Source: DASSJT01 sp035691065
GTDB taxonomy: Bacteria; Actinomycetota; Actinomycetes; Actinomycetales; Dermatophilaceae
Reading direction: 5' to 3'
DNA: 33,416 bases
Assembly: GCA_035691065.1 (NCBI GenBank)
Contig: DASSJT010000146.1
Location: 1-33,416, forward strand
Of the stretch, positions 25,077-33,262 are shown piece after piece. A model generated the notes under the pieces. That model searched no databases. It was given only the letters and a program-made list of their open reading frames with translations, and was not told the DNA's origin. Within the stretch, counting starts at the first letter, position 1, and every line of letters starts with the position of its first letter. The translations under genes and the position numbers were made by a program.

Positions 25077-26128
25077 TGGGCCACGACCTGCGGGACGCTG
25101 CGGCAGAGCTGGCGCGCGACCCGGCGCGGGCACGTGTGGGCCGGGCGGGGAACCGGTCAGACCACCCGTCGACCGACCTCGACATGAGCACCGACCTTGC
25201 CGGTGCGGTGCTACCCAACCCTCTGATGACCGCGTCCGGATGCGCCGCCAACGGCAAGGAGCTGCAGCGCTTCTTCGACGTCAGCCGACTCGGAGCGTTC
25301 GTGACCAAGTCGGTGATGGCGGAGCCCCGGTCCGGGCGGGGCACGCCGCGCATGGCGGAGACGCCGAGCGGCATGCTCAACTCGATCGGGCTCCAGGGCC
25401 CGGGCATCAGGGCCTTCGTCGAGGAGGACCTGCCCTGGCTCAAGTCGGCCCAGGCTCGTGCCCTGGTGTCCATCGCCGGTTCCAGCAGCGACGAGTTCGC
25501 CCACGTGGCAGCTGTACTGCGCGACAGTTCCGCTTTCGAGGCGGTCGTGGGAGTAGAGGTCAACATCTCCTGCCCCAACGTCGCAAACCGCGGCCTGGTG
25601 TTCGCCTGCGACCCCGCGTCCTCCGCGACCGTGATCTCCATGGTGCGCGAGCAGCTGCCGAGCGAGATCCCCGTCCTCGCCAAGCTCAGCCCCGACGTGA
25701 CCGACATCGTGGCCATCGCCGCCGCCTGCATGCAGGCCGGCGCCAGCGGCCTGACGATGATCAACACCCTGCTCGGCATGGCGATCGACACCGACCTCCT
25801 GCGGCCGCACCTCGGCGGCATCACGGGCGGCCTGTCCGGGCCCGGCATCCGGCCAGTGGCGGTCCGAGCGATCTGGCAGGTGCATGCCGCGATGCGCCAG
25901 GGCATGGTTCCTGCGGGGCCGATCGTCGGCGTCGGGGGCGTGCGAACCGGGCGGGATGCCCTCGAGCTGGTGGCCGCCGGCGCGAGTGCGGTGCAGGTGG
26001 GCACCGCGACCTTCAACGACCCGACGGCACCGCTCCGGGTCGCGAGCGAGCTCGCGGACCTCCTGCTGGAGCGGGGATTCGACCGGTTCGCGGACGCCGT
26101 GGGCGTGGCCCACGACCGGATGGTCTGA
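25076..26128 (+). CDS. pyrD: Dihydroorotate dehydrogenase, class 1B catalytic subunit
   Basis: PyrD oxidises dihydroorotate to orotate with FMN. The active-site base is Cys166 in VNISCPNV, which marks class 1 (class 2 uses Ser). With PyrK next to it, NAD+-linked class 1B is expected, a soluble cytoplasmic complex. Other motifs are LPNPLMTASGCAANG, SIGLQGPG, AKLSPDVTDI and GVGGVRTGRDALELVAAGASAVQVGTA (read in two parts). ATG 25076 (TGATG with pyrK) gives 350 residues with a 36-residue N-terminal extension. ATG 25184 gives the standard length but lacks a ribosome-binding site. pyrF follows after 6 bp. Confidence 0.94.
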   Translation: MGHDLRDAAAELARDPARARVGRAGNRSDHPSTDLDMSTDLAGAVLPNPLMTASGCAANGKELQRFFDVSRLGAFVTKSVMAEPRSGRGTPRMAETPSGMLNSIGLQGPGIRAFVEEDLPWLKSAQARALVSIAGSSSDEFAHVAAVLRDSSAFEAVVGVEVNISCPNVANRGLVFACDPASSATVISMVREQLPSEIPVLAKLSPDVTDIVAIAAACMQAGASGLTMINTLLGMAIDTDLLRPHLGGITGGLSGPGIRPVAVRAIWQVHAAMRQGMVPAGPIVGVGGVRTGRDALELVAAGASAVQVGTATFNDPTAPLRVASELADLLLERGFDRFADAVGVAHDRMV

Positions 26129-26134
26129 GAAGCC

Positions 26135-27046
26135 GTGGGCACACGCGAGGGTGACGAGCAAGCCGTGAGCCTAGGCGTCGCGACCGCGGGCAGCCCTGCA
26201 GCATTCGGGCCCCGGCTCCGCTCCGCGATGGACCATTTCGGGCCGTTCTGTGCCGGCATCGACCCCCACCCGCGGCTGCTGCGCGAATGGGGCCTGCCGG
26301 CCGATGTCTCCGGGCTGGAGTCCTTCGCCATGACCTGCGTCGACGCCCTCGCGGGACGCGTGGCCGTGGTGAAGCCGCAGTCGGCGTTCTTCGAGGCGTA
26401 CGGCAGCGCCGGGATCGCCGTCCTGGAGCGGGTGCTCGCGGGCTTCCGCGGCACCGGGACGCTGTCGCTGCTGGACGTGAAGCGGGGCGACATCGGCTCG
26501 ACGATGGAGGCCTACGCACAGGCCTACCTCGGTCCGGAGTCCAGCCTGCGCGCGGACGCCATCACGGTCAGCCCCTACCTCGGCTACGGGTCCCTCCGCC
26601 CTGCCCTCGACCTTGCGGCGGCCACCGGGCGTGGTGTCTTCGTGCTAGCGCTCACGTCGAACCCCGAAGGACCGGAGGTGCAGCACGCCGGGGGGCCGGG
26701 CTCGTCCGTGGCGGGCTCGGTCGTGGCCGGGGTGACTGTGGACAATGCCCCCGCCGCTGCGGCAGGACACCTCGGCAGCGTGGGCATGGTCGTCGGCGCC
26801 ACGGTGGGCCAGGCGGTTGCCCAGCTGGGCCTCGACCTGGCCACGGCGAACGCCCCCCTGCTCGCGCCCGGTATCGGGGCCCAGGGCGCAACCGTGGACG
26901 ACCTGAGCAGCGTCTTCGGCGCCGCCGTGGCCAATGTGCTGCCCACCAGCAGCCGCGAGATCCTGGCCGCCGGGCCTGACGTCGCTGCCCTCCAGAATGC
27001 TTGCGCCCGTGCGGTTTCCGCCGTTCGGCCGCTCACCCGCCTCTGA
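26135..27046 (+). CDS. pyrF: Orotidine 5'-phosphate decarboxylase (long type)
   Basis: PyrF decarboxylates OMP to UMP, the last step. The 303 residues are typical of the longer actinobacterial subfamily. The active-site array D114-x-K116-x2-D119 is seen in LLDVKRGDIGST. The N-terminal FCAGIDPHPRLL and VVKPQSAFFEAYG strands and the C-terminal LAPGIGAQGAT phosphate-binding loop are present. The start may be GTG 26135 (6 bp after pyrD) or GTG 26165, which drops ten residues and has GAGGGTGACGAG upstream. It is the last gene of the operon, and a strong stem-loop follows at once. pyrE, needed for OMP formation, is not in the window. Confidence 0.95.
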   Translation: MGTREGDEQAVSLGVATAGSPAAFGPRLRSAMDHFGPFCAGIDPHPRLLREWGLPADVSGLESFAMTCVDALAGRVAVVKPQSAFFEAYGSAGIAVLERVLAGFRGTGTLSLLDVKRGDIGSTMEAYAQAYLGPESSLRADAITVSPYLGYGSLRPALDLAAATGRGVFVLALTSNPEGPEVQHAGGPGSSVAGSVVAGVTVDNAPAAAAGHLGSVGMVVGATVGQAVAQLGLDLATANAPLLAPGIGAQGATVDDLSSVFGAAVANVLPTSSREILAAGPDVAALQNACARAVSAVRPLTRL

Positions 27047-27065
27047 CCGTCGAGCCGCTCGACGG
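27047..27065 (+). terminator. Terminator-like stem-loop of the pyr operon
   Basis: CCGTCGAG (27047-27054) and CTCGACGG (27058-27065) pair perfectly around CCG, directly after the pyrF stop. There is no T-run, which is common for actinobacterial terminators. It is the clearest stem-loop of this kind in the window. Confidence 0.75.
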
Positions 27066-27128
27066 GAGAACGGCCAGGACCCTGCCGAACCCGTTGCGCC
27101 CTCGGCGGGGTGTCGCTAAGTTCCCGCG

Positions 27129-27134
27129 TAGAGT
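27129..27134 (+). promoter_or_regulatory. Candidate -10 (TAGAGT) for mihF-gmk
   Basis: TAGAGT repeats the pyr hexamer in the 205-bp gap between pyrF and mihF. Transcription from near 27141 would give a leader of about 110 bases, ending in AAGGAGA at 27238-27244. No -35 is clear, and no other structure was recognised in this leader. Confidence 0.5.
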
Positions 27135-27251
27135 GGCTTCTCGCCGCTGGGGCTCACGACAGACAGCGGCGCGCACCTACCTCGACGCACCTCCTCAACG
27201 CACCTGAATACCGATCCTGACCTGACGATCGACCGCCAAGGAGACCCAGAC

Positions 27252-27569
27252 GTGGCGCTTCCCCCGCTGACCCCGGAGCAGAGGGCAGCCGCCCTGGAGA
27301 AGGCGGCGGTGGCGCGCCGCGAGCGGGCCGCGGTGAAGAACCGGCTCAAGTACTCCCACGGGTCCATCGCCGACGTCATCGCCGACGGCAAGGACAACGA
27401 GGTCATCGGCAAGATGAAGGTCTCCGCACTCCTCGAGGCCATGCCGGGGGTGGGCCGGGTGCGCGCGCGCCAGATCATGCAGGAGGTGGGCATCTCGGAG
27501 AGCCGGCGTGTCCGCGGTCTCGGCGCCAACCAGATCTCCGCCCTGCTGTCGCGCTTCGACCGGGCGTGA
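27252..27569 (+). CDS. mihF: Actinobacterial integration host factor (mIHF/sIHF)
   Basis: mIHF is a small nucleoid-associated protein, essential in mycobacteria and unrelated in fold to E. coli IHF. It binds duplex DNA through a helix-two turns-helix module. The 105 residues contain the basic N-terminal helix AALEKAAVARRERAAVKNRLK, the segment VIGKMKVSALLEAMPGVG with the hairpin-like GVGRVRARQIM, and the closing RRVRGLGANQISALLSRF. The start GTG 27252 has AAGGAGA 8 bp upstream. It lies between pyrF and gmk as in Streptomyces (sIHF) and Mycobacterium. The stop overlaps gmk by GTGA, so the two are co-translated. Confidence 0.95.
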   Translation: MALPPLTPEQRAAALEKAAVARRERAAVKNRLKYSHGSIADVIADGKDNEVIGKMKVSALLEAMPGVGRVRARQIMQEVGISESRRVRGLGANQISALLSRFDRA

Positions 27570-28180
27570 GCTCCGCGCCCGTCGCACACACCGAGCCGAG
27601 CCCACCGCCTGGCCGCCGGGCCACAGCACCACACCGGCTGGTCGTCCTCGCTGGGCCCACCGCCGTGGGCAAGGGCACCCTCGCGGCCTACGTCCGTGAG
27701 CACTTCCCCGAGGTCTGGCTGTCGGTGTCGGCGACGACGCGCCAGCCCCGGCCGGGCGAGGTCGACGGCGTGCACTACCACTTCGTGAGCGACGCGGAGT
27801 TCGACCGCATGCGGGAGGCCGGCGACCTGCTGGAGTGGGCTGTGGTGCACGGCCGGGCCAAGTACGGCACGCCGAGCCACCCGGTCCTCGAGGCGTTGGC
27901 CCAGGGTCGGATGGCCATGCTGGAGATCGACCTGCAGGGAGCGCGACAGGTCAAGGCTTCCATGCCCGACGCGCTGTTCGTCTTCCTGGCCCCGCCCAGC
28001 TGGGATGAGCTGGTGCGCCGTCTGGTCGACAGGGGTACCGAGGACTCCGCCGAGCGCGCGGCGCGGCTCGAGACGGCCCGGGTCGAGCTCGCGGCGGCCA
28101 GCGAGTTCGACGTCACCATCGTCAACGACGACGTTCGCCGGGCTGCGGAGGAACTCGTATCATTGATGGGATCCCACTAG
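27566..28180 (+). CDS. gmk: Guanylate kinase
   Basis: Gmk phosphorylates GMP to GDP. The 204 residues include an N-terminal low-complexity stretch of about 23 residues, then the P-loop GPTAVGKGT (30-38). GMP-binding SVSATTRQPRPGEVDGVHYHF, the EWAVVHGRAKYGTP block, the LEIDLQGARQVK strand and the lid RLVDRGTEDSAE follow. GTG 27566 overlaps the mihF stop (GTGA). The last codons (GTA TCA TTG ATG GGA) are rare for this genome and coincide with a likely promoter for rpoZ. The gap to rpoZ is only 22 bp. Confidence 0.95.
   Translation: MSSAPVAHTEPSPPPGRRATAPHRLVVLAGPTAVGKGTLAAYVREHFPEVWLSVSATTRQPRPGEVDGVHYHFVSDAEFDRMREAGDLLEWAVVHGRAKYGTPSHPVLEALAQGRMAMLEIDLQGARQVKASMPDALFVFLAPPSWDELVRRLVDRGTEDSAERAARLETARVELAAASEFDVTIVNDDVRRAAEELVSLMGSH
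28134..28163 (+). promoter_or_regulatory. Candidate promoter for rpoZ-coaBC inside the end of gmk
   Basis: TTCGCC (28134-28139), 18 bp, TATCAT (28158-28163). TATCAT is the closest match to TATAAT among the candidates listed here. Transcription would start near 28170, about 33 bases before the rpoZ GTG. Confidence 0.5.
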
Positions 28181-28202
28181 CCAGACGAAACGAGATACCA
28201 CT

Positions 28203-28466
28203 GTGTCCGGTACCACGGCCAACCCGATCGGCATCACGAACCCGCCGATCGACGACCTCCTCGAGAAGGCCGACTCCAAGTACGCCCTGGTGATCTACTC
28301 GGCCAAGCGTGCCCGCCAGATCAACGCCTACTACTCCCAGCTCCAGGAGGGGCTGCTCGAGTACGTCGGCCCGCTCGTCGAGTCCGAGGTCCACGAGAAG
28401 CCGATGTCCATCGCCCTGCGCGAGATCAACGAGGGACTCCTCACCTCCACGCCGACCGAGGGCTGA
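28203..28466 (+). CDS. rpoZ: DNA-directed RNA polymerase omega subunit
   Basis: Omega helps assemble and stabilise the beta' subunit. The 87-residue protein has the actinobacterial pattern: NPPIDDLLEKADSKYALVIY, AKRARQINAYYSQL and KPMSIALREINEGLL. The start GTG 28203 gives MSGTTANPIGIT and lacks a good Shine-Dalgarno. It follows gmk by 22 bp and precedes coaBC by 4 bp, the usual order gmk-rpoZ-coaBC. The Arg-Ala-Arg-Gln-Ile core of the family is intact. Confidence 0.96.
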   Translation: MSGTTANPIGITNPPIDDLLEKADSKYALVIYSAKRARQINAYYSQLQEGLLEYVGPLVESEVHEKPMSIALREINEGLLTSTPTEG

Positions 28467-28470
28467 TCCC

Positions 28471-29781
28471 TTGCGGATCGTCCTCGGGGTCAGCGGCGGC
28501 ATCGCGGCATACAAGGCCTGTCTGCTGCTGCGGCTGTTCACCGAGGCGGGGCACGACGTCACGGTCGTGCCCACCGCCGCAGCCCTCAACTTCGTCGGCG
28601 CGCCCACCTGGGCCGCCCTCTCCGGAAAGCCCGTCCAGACCGACGTCTGGACCAGCGTTCACGAGGTCCCCCATGTCCGCCTCGGCCAGACCGCCGACCT
28701 CGTCGTCGTCGCTCCGGCCACTGCCGACCTCCTCGCCAAGGCCGCCACCGGCCAGGCCGACGACCTCCTCACCAACGTCCTCCTGACCGCGCGCTGCCCG
28801 GTCGTCATGGCGCCGGCGATGCACACCGAGATGTGGGAGCACGCCGCCACGCAGGCCAACGTCGTGACCCTCACCGAGCGCGGCGTCCACATCATCCCGC
28901 CCGCGAGCGGGCGCCTCACCGGTGCCGACACCGGCCCCGGACGGCTCCCCGAGCCCGAGGAGCTGTATGCCGTGTGCCGGCGGATCCTCGAGGGGCACCA
29001 CCCGGCCACCGCCGCCGGAGGGGCGCCGGAACGCCGGTCGGCGCAGGTCGAGGGCACCGTTCCGGGCCGGGCCACGGAAGCCAGCCCACCGGCATACCGG
29101 CCGCTGCAAGCGCGGCACGTGGTGGTGAGCGCGGGCGGCACCCGCGAGCCCCTCGACCCGGTTCGCTACCTCGGCAACCGCAGCTCGGGCAAGCAGGGCT
29201 ATGCCCTCGCCCACGTGGCCGCGCGCCGCGGCGCCGACGTCACGCTGGTGACCGCCAACCCCTCCCTGGTCCCGCCGTCCGGGGTCCAGGTGGTGCCCGT
29301 GCAGACGGCGCTCGAGCTGCGCGACGCGGTGGTCAAGGCGTCGGTCGATGCCGACGTGGTCGTGATGGCAGCCGCCGTGGCCGACTTCCGGCCGGCCCAC
29401 TACGAAAGCGCCAAGATCAAGAAGAGCCACGACGCCGCCGACCCCGAGGCGGCGCCCACCATCGAGCTGGTGCGCAACCCCGACATCCTCGCCGAGCTCG
29501 TGCGCGACCGCGGCGAGCAGGCGAGCCCGGTGATCGTGGGGTTCGCGGCCGAGACCGGTGACGATGAGGGAAGCGTCCTGGAGCACGGCCGGACCAAGCT
29601 GGAGCGCAAGGGCTGCGACCTCCTGGTCGTCAACGAGGTCGGCGCCGACAAGACGTTCGGCAAGGACGACAACACCGTCCACATCCTGCGGCAGGGTTCG
29701 ACCCGGGTGACCGACGCGGGCCCGGCCTCCAAGGAGCACATCGCCGCCGCAGTCTGGGACGCCGTGCAGGAGATCCTCTAG
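28471..29781 (+). CDS. coaBC: Bifunctional phosphopantothenoylcysteine decarboxylase / phosphopantothenate--cysteine ligase
   Basis: CoaBC adds cysteine to 4'-phosphopantothenate (CoaB) and decarboxylates it (CoaC) on the way to CoA. TTG 28471, four bases after rpoZ with GAGGG upstream, starts LRIVLGVSGGIAAYK, exactly at the family start. It gives 436 residues; a longer in-frame reading runs into rpoZ and is not conserved. The flavin-binding CoaC half has the catalytic histidine in VPHVRLG and the PAMHTEMW motif. An insert of about 30 residues (GHHPATAAGGAPERRS) links to CoaB, with SAGGTREPLDPVRYLGNRSSG, AAAVADFRP and the KIKK lysines. Confidence 0.95.
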   Translation: MRIVLGVSGGIAAYKACLLLRLFTEAGHDVTVVPTAAALNFVGAPTWAALSGKPVQTDVWTSVHEVPHVRLGQTADLVVVAPATADLLAKAATGQADDLLTNVLLTARCPVVMAPAMHTEMWEHAATQANVVTLTERGVHIIPPASGRLTGADTGPGRLPEPEELYAVCRRILEGHHPATAAGGAPERRSAQVEGTVPGRATEASPPAYRPLQARHVVVSAGGTREPLDPVRYLGNRSSGKQGYALAHVAARRGADVTLVTANPSLVPPSGVQVVPVQTALELRDAVVKASVDADVVVMAAAVADFRPAHYESAKIKKSHDAADPEAAPTIELVRNPDILAELVRDRGEQASPVIVGFAAETGDDEGSVLEHGRTKLERKGCDLLVVNEVGADKTFGKDDNTVHILRQGSTRVTDAGPASKEHIAAAVWDAVQEIL

Positions 29782-29788
29782 CCCCCGA

Positions 29789-29794
29789 TACACT
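29789..29794 (+). promoter_or_regulatory. Candidate -10 (TACACT) for metK
   Basis: TACACT fits TAnnnT and begins 8 bp after the coaBC stop. The start would be near 29801, leaving a leader of about 125 bases before metK, long for this window. Confidence 0.5.
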
Positions 29795-29827
29795 CGCGAG
29801 AAGTTCCTGCGGCGTCCGCTCCCAGTC

Positions 29828-29847
29828 GGTTCGAGGCGTCTCGAGCC
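29828..29847 (+). promoter_or_regulatory. 8-bp stem-loop in the metK leader
   Basis: GGTTCGAG (29828-29835) and CTCGAGCC (29840-29847) pair with one G-T around GCGT. A GC-rich stretch with GAGGGCC repeats follows (29852-29871), then the ribosome-binding site AAGGAGA (29913-29919). No known SAM-riboswitch core could be recognised by eye. Confidence 0.4.
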
Positions 29848-29925
29848 CCCTGAGGGCCGGCCGAGGGCCAGATGGCCGCCGCAGCGCCAGCCAGCCAGCC
29901 GCCGCTGCCACGAAGGAGAAGCCAG

Positions 29926-31146
29926 GTGTCTGCACGCCTGTTCACGTCCGAGTCCGTCACCGAGGGGCACCCGGACAAGATCTGCGACCAGATCTCCGAC
30001 TCGATCCTCGACGCGATGCTCGACCAGGATCCCCGAAGCCGGGTGGCCGTCGAGACCATGGTCACCACCGGGCTGGTGCACGTCGCGGGCGAGGTGACCA
30101 CGGAGGGCTACGTCGACATCCCCTCGATCGTCCGCGAGACGGTGCTCGGCATCGGCTATGACTCCTCCACGAAGGGCTTCGACGGCGCGTCCTGCGGCGT
30201 CGAGGTGTCGATCGGGCAGCAGAGCCCCGACATCGCGCAGGGCGTCGACACCGCGTACGAGAACCGCACCGGCGGCATCGACCCGCTCGACAAGCAGGGC
30301 GCCGGCGACCAGGGCCTGATGTTCGGCTACGCGTGCGGCGAGACTGCCGAGTACATGCCGCTGCCGATCTTCCTGGCCCACCGGCTCGCCGAGCGGCTGA
30401 GCCTGGTCCGCAAGAGCGGTGAGGTGGCCTACCTGCGGCCCGACGGCAAGACCCAGGTGACCATCGCCTACGACGGCGACCGGGCAGTCAGTCTCGACAC
30501 CGTGGTGCTGTCCACGCAGCACGCGGCCGACGTCTCACTGGAGGACCTGCTCGCGCCGGACATCCGGGAGAAGGTCATCGCGCCCGTGCTCGCCGAGCTC
30601 GCCGACGGTGGCACGGAGCTGGACACGTCGGCCTACCGCACCCTGATCAACCCGACCGGGCGGTTTGAGATCGGCGGTCCGATGGGCGACGCCGGGCTCA
30701 CCGGCCGCAAGATCATCGTCGACACCTACGGCGGCATGTCACGCCATGGCGGCGGCGCGTTCTCCGGGAAGGACCCGTCGAAGGTCGACCGCTCGGCCGC
30801 CTACGCGATGCGCTGGGTGGCCAAGAACGTCGTCGCCGCGGGCCTGGCGAAGCGCTGCGAGGTGCAGGTCGCCTACGCCATCGGCAAGGCCCAGCCGGTC
30901 GGCCTCTACGTCGAGACCTTCGGCACCGAGTCGGCCCCCGTCGACGCGATCCAGAAGGCGATCTCCTCGGTCTTCGACCTGCGCCCTGCCGCGATCGTCG
31001 AGCAGCTCGACCTGCTTCGTCCGATCTACCAGGCGACGGCCGCCTACGGCCACTTCGGCCGCACCGGCAAGGTGCGCGGACAGGAGGGCTTCACCTGGGA
31101 GCGCCTCGACCGTGTGGACGACCTGATGAGGGCCGTCGTCGGCTGA
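29926..31146 (+). CDS. metK: S-adenosylmethionine synthase
   Basis: MetK makes S-adenosylmethionine from methionine and ATP, releasing PPi and Pi. GTG 29926, seven bases after AAGGAGA, gives 406 residues beginning MSARLFTSESVTEGHPDK. The upstream in-frame ATG at 29872 would place the Shine-Dalgarno inside the gene. Signatures are GHPDKICDQISD, the methionine-loop region GAGDQGLMFGYA, GGPMGDAGLTGRKIIVDTYG and the phosphate-binding GGGAFSGKDPSKVDRSAAY. The family functions as a homotetramer. It is flanked by coaBC and priA as in other Actinobacteria. Confidence 0.97.
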   Translation: MSARLFTSESVTEGHPDKICDQISDSILDAMLDQDPRSRVAVETMVTTGLVHVAGEVTTEGYVDIPSIVRETVLGIGYDSSTKGFDGASCGVEVSIGQQSPDIAQGVDTAYENRTGGIDPLDKQGAGDQGLMFGYACGETAEYMPLPIFLAHRLAERLSLVRKSGEVAYLRPDGKTQVTIAYDGDRAVSLDTVVLSTQHAADVSLEDLLAPDIREKVIAPVLAELADGGTELDTSAYRTLINPTGRFEIGGPMGDAGLTGRKIIVDTYGGMSRHGGGAFSGKDPSKVDRSAAYAMRWVAKNVVAAGLAKRCEVQVAYAIGKAQPVGLYVETFGTESAPVDAIQKAISSVFDLRPAAIVEQLDLLRPIYQATAAYGHFGRTGKVRGQEGFTWERLDRVDDLMRAVVG

Positions 31147-31149
31147 CGG

Positions 31150-31155
31150 TAGATT
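31150..31155 (+). promoter_or_regulatory. -10 element (TAGATT) of a leaderless priA promoter
   Basis: TAGATT ends six bases before the priA GTG (31162), so transcription should start on the GTG itself. No Shine-Dalgarno precedes the GTG. The layout is identical to that before def. Confidence 0.6.
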
Positions 31156-31161
31156 CGCCCC

Positions 31162-33243
31162 GTGGGCGAGTCGTCGCGAGCGGGGGCGAAATCCGAGGCG
31201 GCATCGGAGGCGTCCGAGCAGCTCGCGCTGATCCGGTCGCGCCTGTCGAAGCCGCCGCCGGCGCCGCCTGAGGCGGTCGCGCCGGTCGACCCGGTCGCGG
31301 AGGTTCTCGTCGACACCGGGCTCCCACACCTCGACCGGCCCTTCGAGTATGCCGTTCCCGCCGAGCTGGCTGCTGACGCGGTGCCCGGCGTGCGGGTCAA
31401 GGTCCGCTTCGCGGGGCAGGACCTCGACGGCTTCCTCGTGCGGCGCATGGCGACGGCGGAGCACGAGGGTCAGCTGACCCCCCTGCGACGCGTGGTCTCG
31501 CCGGAGCCGGTCCTGACACCAGCCGTGCTCGAGCTGGCCCACGAGCTGGCGCAGCACTACGCGGGCTCCGTGGGCGATGTACTTCGGCTCGCGGTTCCAC
31601 CCCGACACGCACGGGCCGAGAAGGCCCTGGCAATGGCGCCGCAGGCGGCCCCGCTCACCCCTGCCCCCCAGGGTGGGCCGTGGGCCGCCTACCCGGCCGG
31701 TGCGCCGTTCCTCGCCCGGGTGGCTGCCGGTGAGGCCCCGGCCGCCTCCTGGCTTGCGGCCCCGGCAGCCGGCCACCCGGCATACGACTGGCCCGCGGCC
31801 TTGGCGGAGGCGGCGCAGGCGGCGGTCTCCGGCGGCCGCGGGGCGGTCCTCGTGGTGCCCGACCATCGTGACGTGGCCCGCGTCGACGCGGCCCTCAGCG
31901 ACGCGCTCGGCAAGGGGCAGCACGTCCGGCTGACCGCCGACCAGGGGCCACAGGCGCGCTACACCGCGTGGCTGAAGGTCCTGCGCGGGCACGTGCGGGT
32001 CGTCGTGGGCACTCGGGCGGCGGCCTTCGCCCCGGTCCGCGACCTCGGCCTCGTGGCCTGGTGGGACGACGGCGACGACCTGCTCGACGAGCCGCGGGCG
32101 CCCTACCCCCCCGTGCGCGAGGTGCTCCTGGCCCGGGCCCGCATCGAGGGCGCCGCCGTGCTCTCCGGCGGGTTCGCCCGCACGGTTGCCGTTGCCGACC
32201 TGGTCGACTCCGGCCGCCTCAAGACCGTCGCGGCGCCGCACGGGGCGGTGCGACGGGTGGCGCCCCGGGTGCATGTCGCGGGGGAGGGGGCCGAGCCCGA
32301 GCGGGACCCCGCGGCAGTGACCGCCCGACTGCCCTCCATCGCCTGGCGGACGGCCCGCGCGGCGCTCGACGCTGGTCCGGTGCTGGTGCAGGTGCCGCGC
32401 CGGGGCTACCTGCCCGCCCTGGCCTGCCAGACCTGCCGACGGCCGGCCCGGTGCGGTCACTGCCACGGGCCGCTCTCGAAGACCGCCGCGCGGGCTGCCC
32501 CGGCCTGCCGGTGGTGCGGCCGCGACGCCGAGCCGTGGCGGTGCCCGCACTGCGACGGCACCGGCCTGAGGTCGTCCGTGGTCGGCGCCCGGCGCACCGC
32601 GGAGGAGCTGGGCCGAGCGTTCCCCGAGGTGCCGGTCCACACGTCGCGGGCCGGCCAGGTGCTCGACCGCGTGGCCGCCACGGCATCCCTGGTGATCGCC
32701 ACGCCCGGGGCAGAGCCAGTGGCTGACGGGGGCTATGCCGCGGTCCTGCTGCTCGACGCCTGGGCGCTGCTCGACCGGCCGGCCCTGACCGCGGGGGAGG
32801 AGGCGCTGCGGCGATGGCTGGCGGCGGCGGCGCTGTGCCGCGGCGCCGCCGATGGCGGGTCGGTGGTGCTGTGCGGTGTGCCCGGGCACGCGACCGTGCC
32901 CTCCGTGGAGGCGTTGGTGCGCTGGGATCCGGCGTGGTTCGCCGAGCGCGAGCTGGCCGAGCGGCGGGAGCTCCACCTCCCGCCGAGCGTGCGAATGGCA
33001 GCCCTGGCCGGGCCGCGCCGAGCAGTGCAGGGGGCCCTGGCAGCACTTGAGCTGCCGGCCTCGGCGCGCATCCTCGGCCCGCTGCCGCTCGACGAGGCGA
33101 CGTCGCGGGTGCTGCTGTCGGCGCCGCTCTCCGAGGGCGCCGAGCTGGCGCGCAGGCTGGGGGCACTGCGAGCCACCCGGAGTGCCCGCAAGGAGCCAGA
33201 GCCCGTCGCGATCCGCGTCGACCCTCCCGACATCGGCGCCTGA
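31162..33243 (+). CDS. priA: Primosomal protein N' (PriA), actinobacterial helicase-deficient form
   Basis: PriA recognises stalled forks and reloads the replication machinery. The 693 residues keep the N-terminal DNA-binding domain (VLVDTGLPHLDRPFEYAVP, then GVRVKVRFAGQDLDGFLV). The zinc module has eight cysteines from C422 (CQTC, CGHC, CRWC, CPHC), and the C-terminal domain is present. The ATPase motifs are missing. No GxTGSGKT loop is found (the region reads AVSGGRGAVLVVPDHRDV), and the DEEH box is replaced by WWDDGDD (300-306). Actinobacterial PriA proteins are known to lack helicase motifs, so this is lineage-typical and not decay. It probably acts as a scaffold. An Ala/Glu/Pro-rich N-terminal stretch of about 45 residues precedes the domain. 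Confidence 0.92.
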   Translation: MGESSRAGAKSEAASEASEQLALIRSRLSKPPPAPPEAVAPVDPVAEVLVDTGLPHLDRPFEYAVPAELAADAVPGVRVKVRFAGQDLDGFLVRRMATAEHEGQLTPLRRVVSPEPVLTPAVLELAHELAQHYAGSVGDVLRLAVPPRHARAEKALAMAPQAAPLTPAPQGGPWAAYPAGAPFLARVAAGEAPAASWLAAPAAGHPAYDWPAALAEAAQAAVSGGRGAVLVVPDHRDVARVDAALSDALGKGQHVRLTADQGPQARYTAWLKVLRGHVRVVVGTRAAAFAPVRDLGLVAWWDDGDDLLDEPRAPYPPVREVLLARARIEGAAVLSGGFARTVAVADLVDSGRLKTVAAPHGAVRRVAPRVHVAGEGAEPERDPAAVTARLPSIAWRTARAALDAGPVLVQVPRRGYLPALACQTCRRPARCGHCHGPLSKTAARAAPACRWCGRDAEPWRCPHCDGTGLRSSVVGARRTAEELGRAFPEVPVHTSRAGQVLDRVAATASLVIATPGAEPVADGGYAAVLLLDAWALLDRPALTAGEEALRRWLAAAALCRGAADGGSVVLCGVPGHATVPSVEALVRWDPAWFAERELAERRELHLPPSVRMAALAGPRRAVQGALAALELPASARILGPLPLDEATSRVLLSAPLSEGAELARRLGALRATRSARKEPEPVAIRVDPPDIGA

Positions 33244-33262
33244 GCTGCCTGAGAGGCCTGAG

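Noticed and set aside
25184..25186. Shorter pyrD start at ATG 25184
   Set aside because: It fits family length, but has no ribosome-binding site, and using it would break the TGATG coupling with pyrK. Kept only as an alternative.
29872..29925. Upstream in-frame ATG for metK (29872)
   Set aside because: It would add an Ala/Pro/Arg tail and put the strong AAGGAGA ribosome-binding site inside the gene. GTG 29926 matches the family start.
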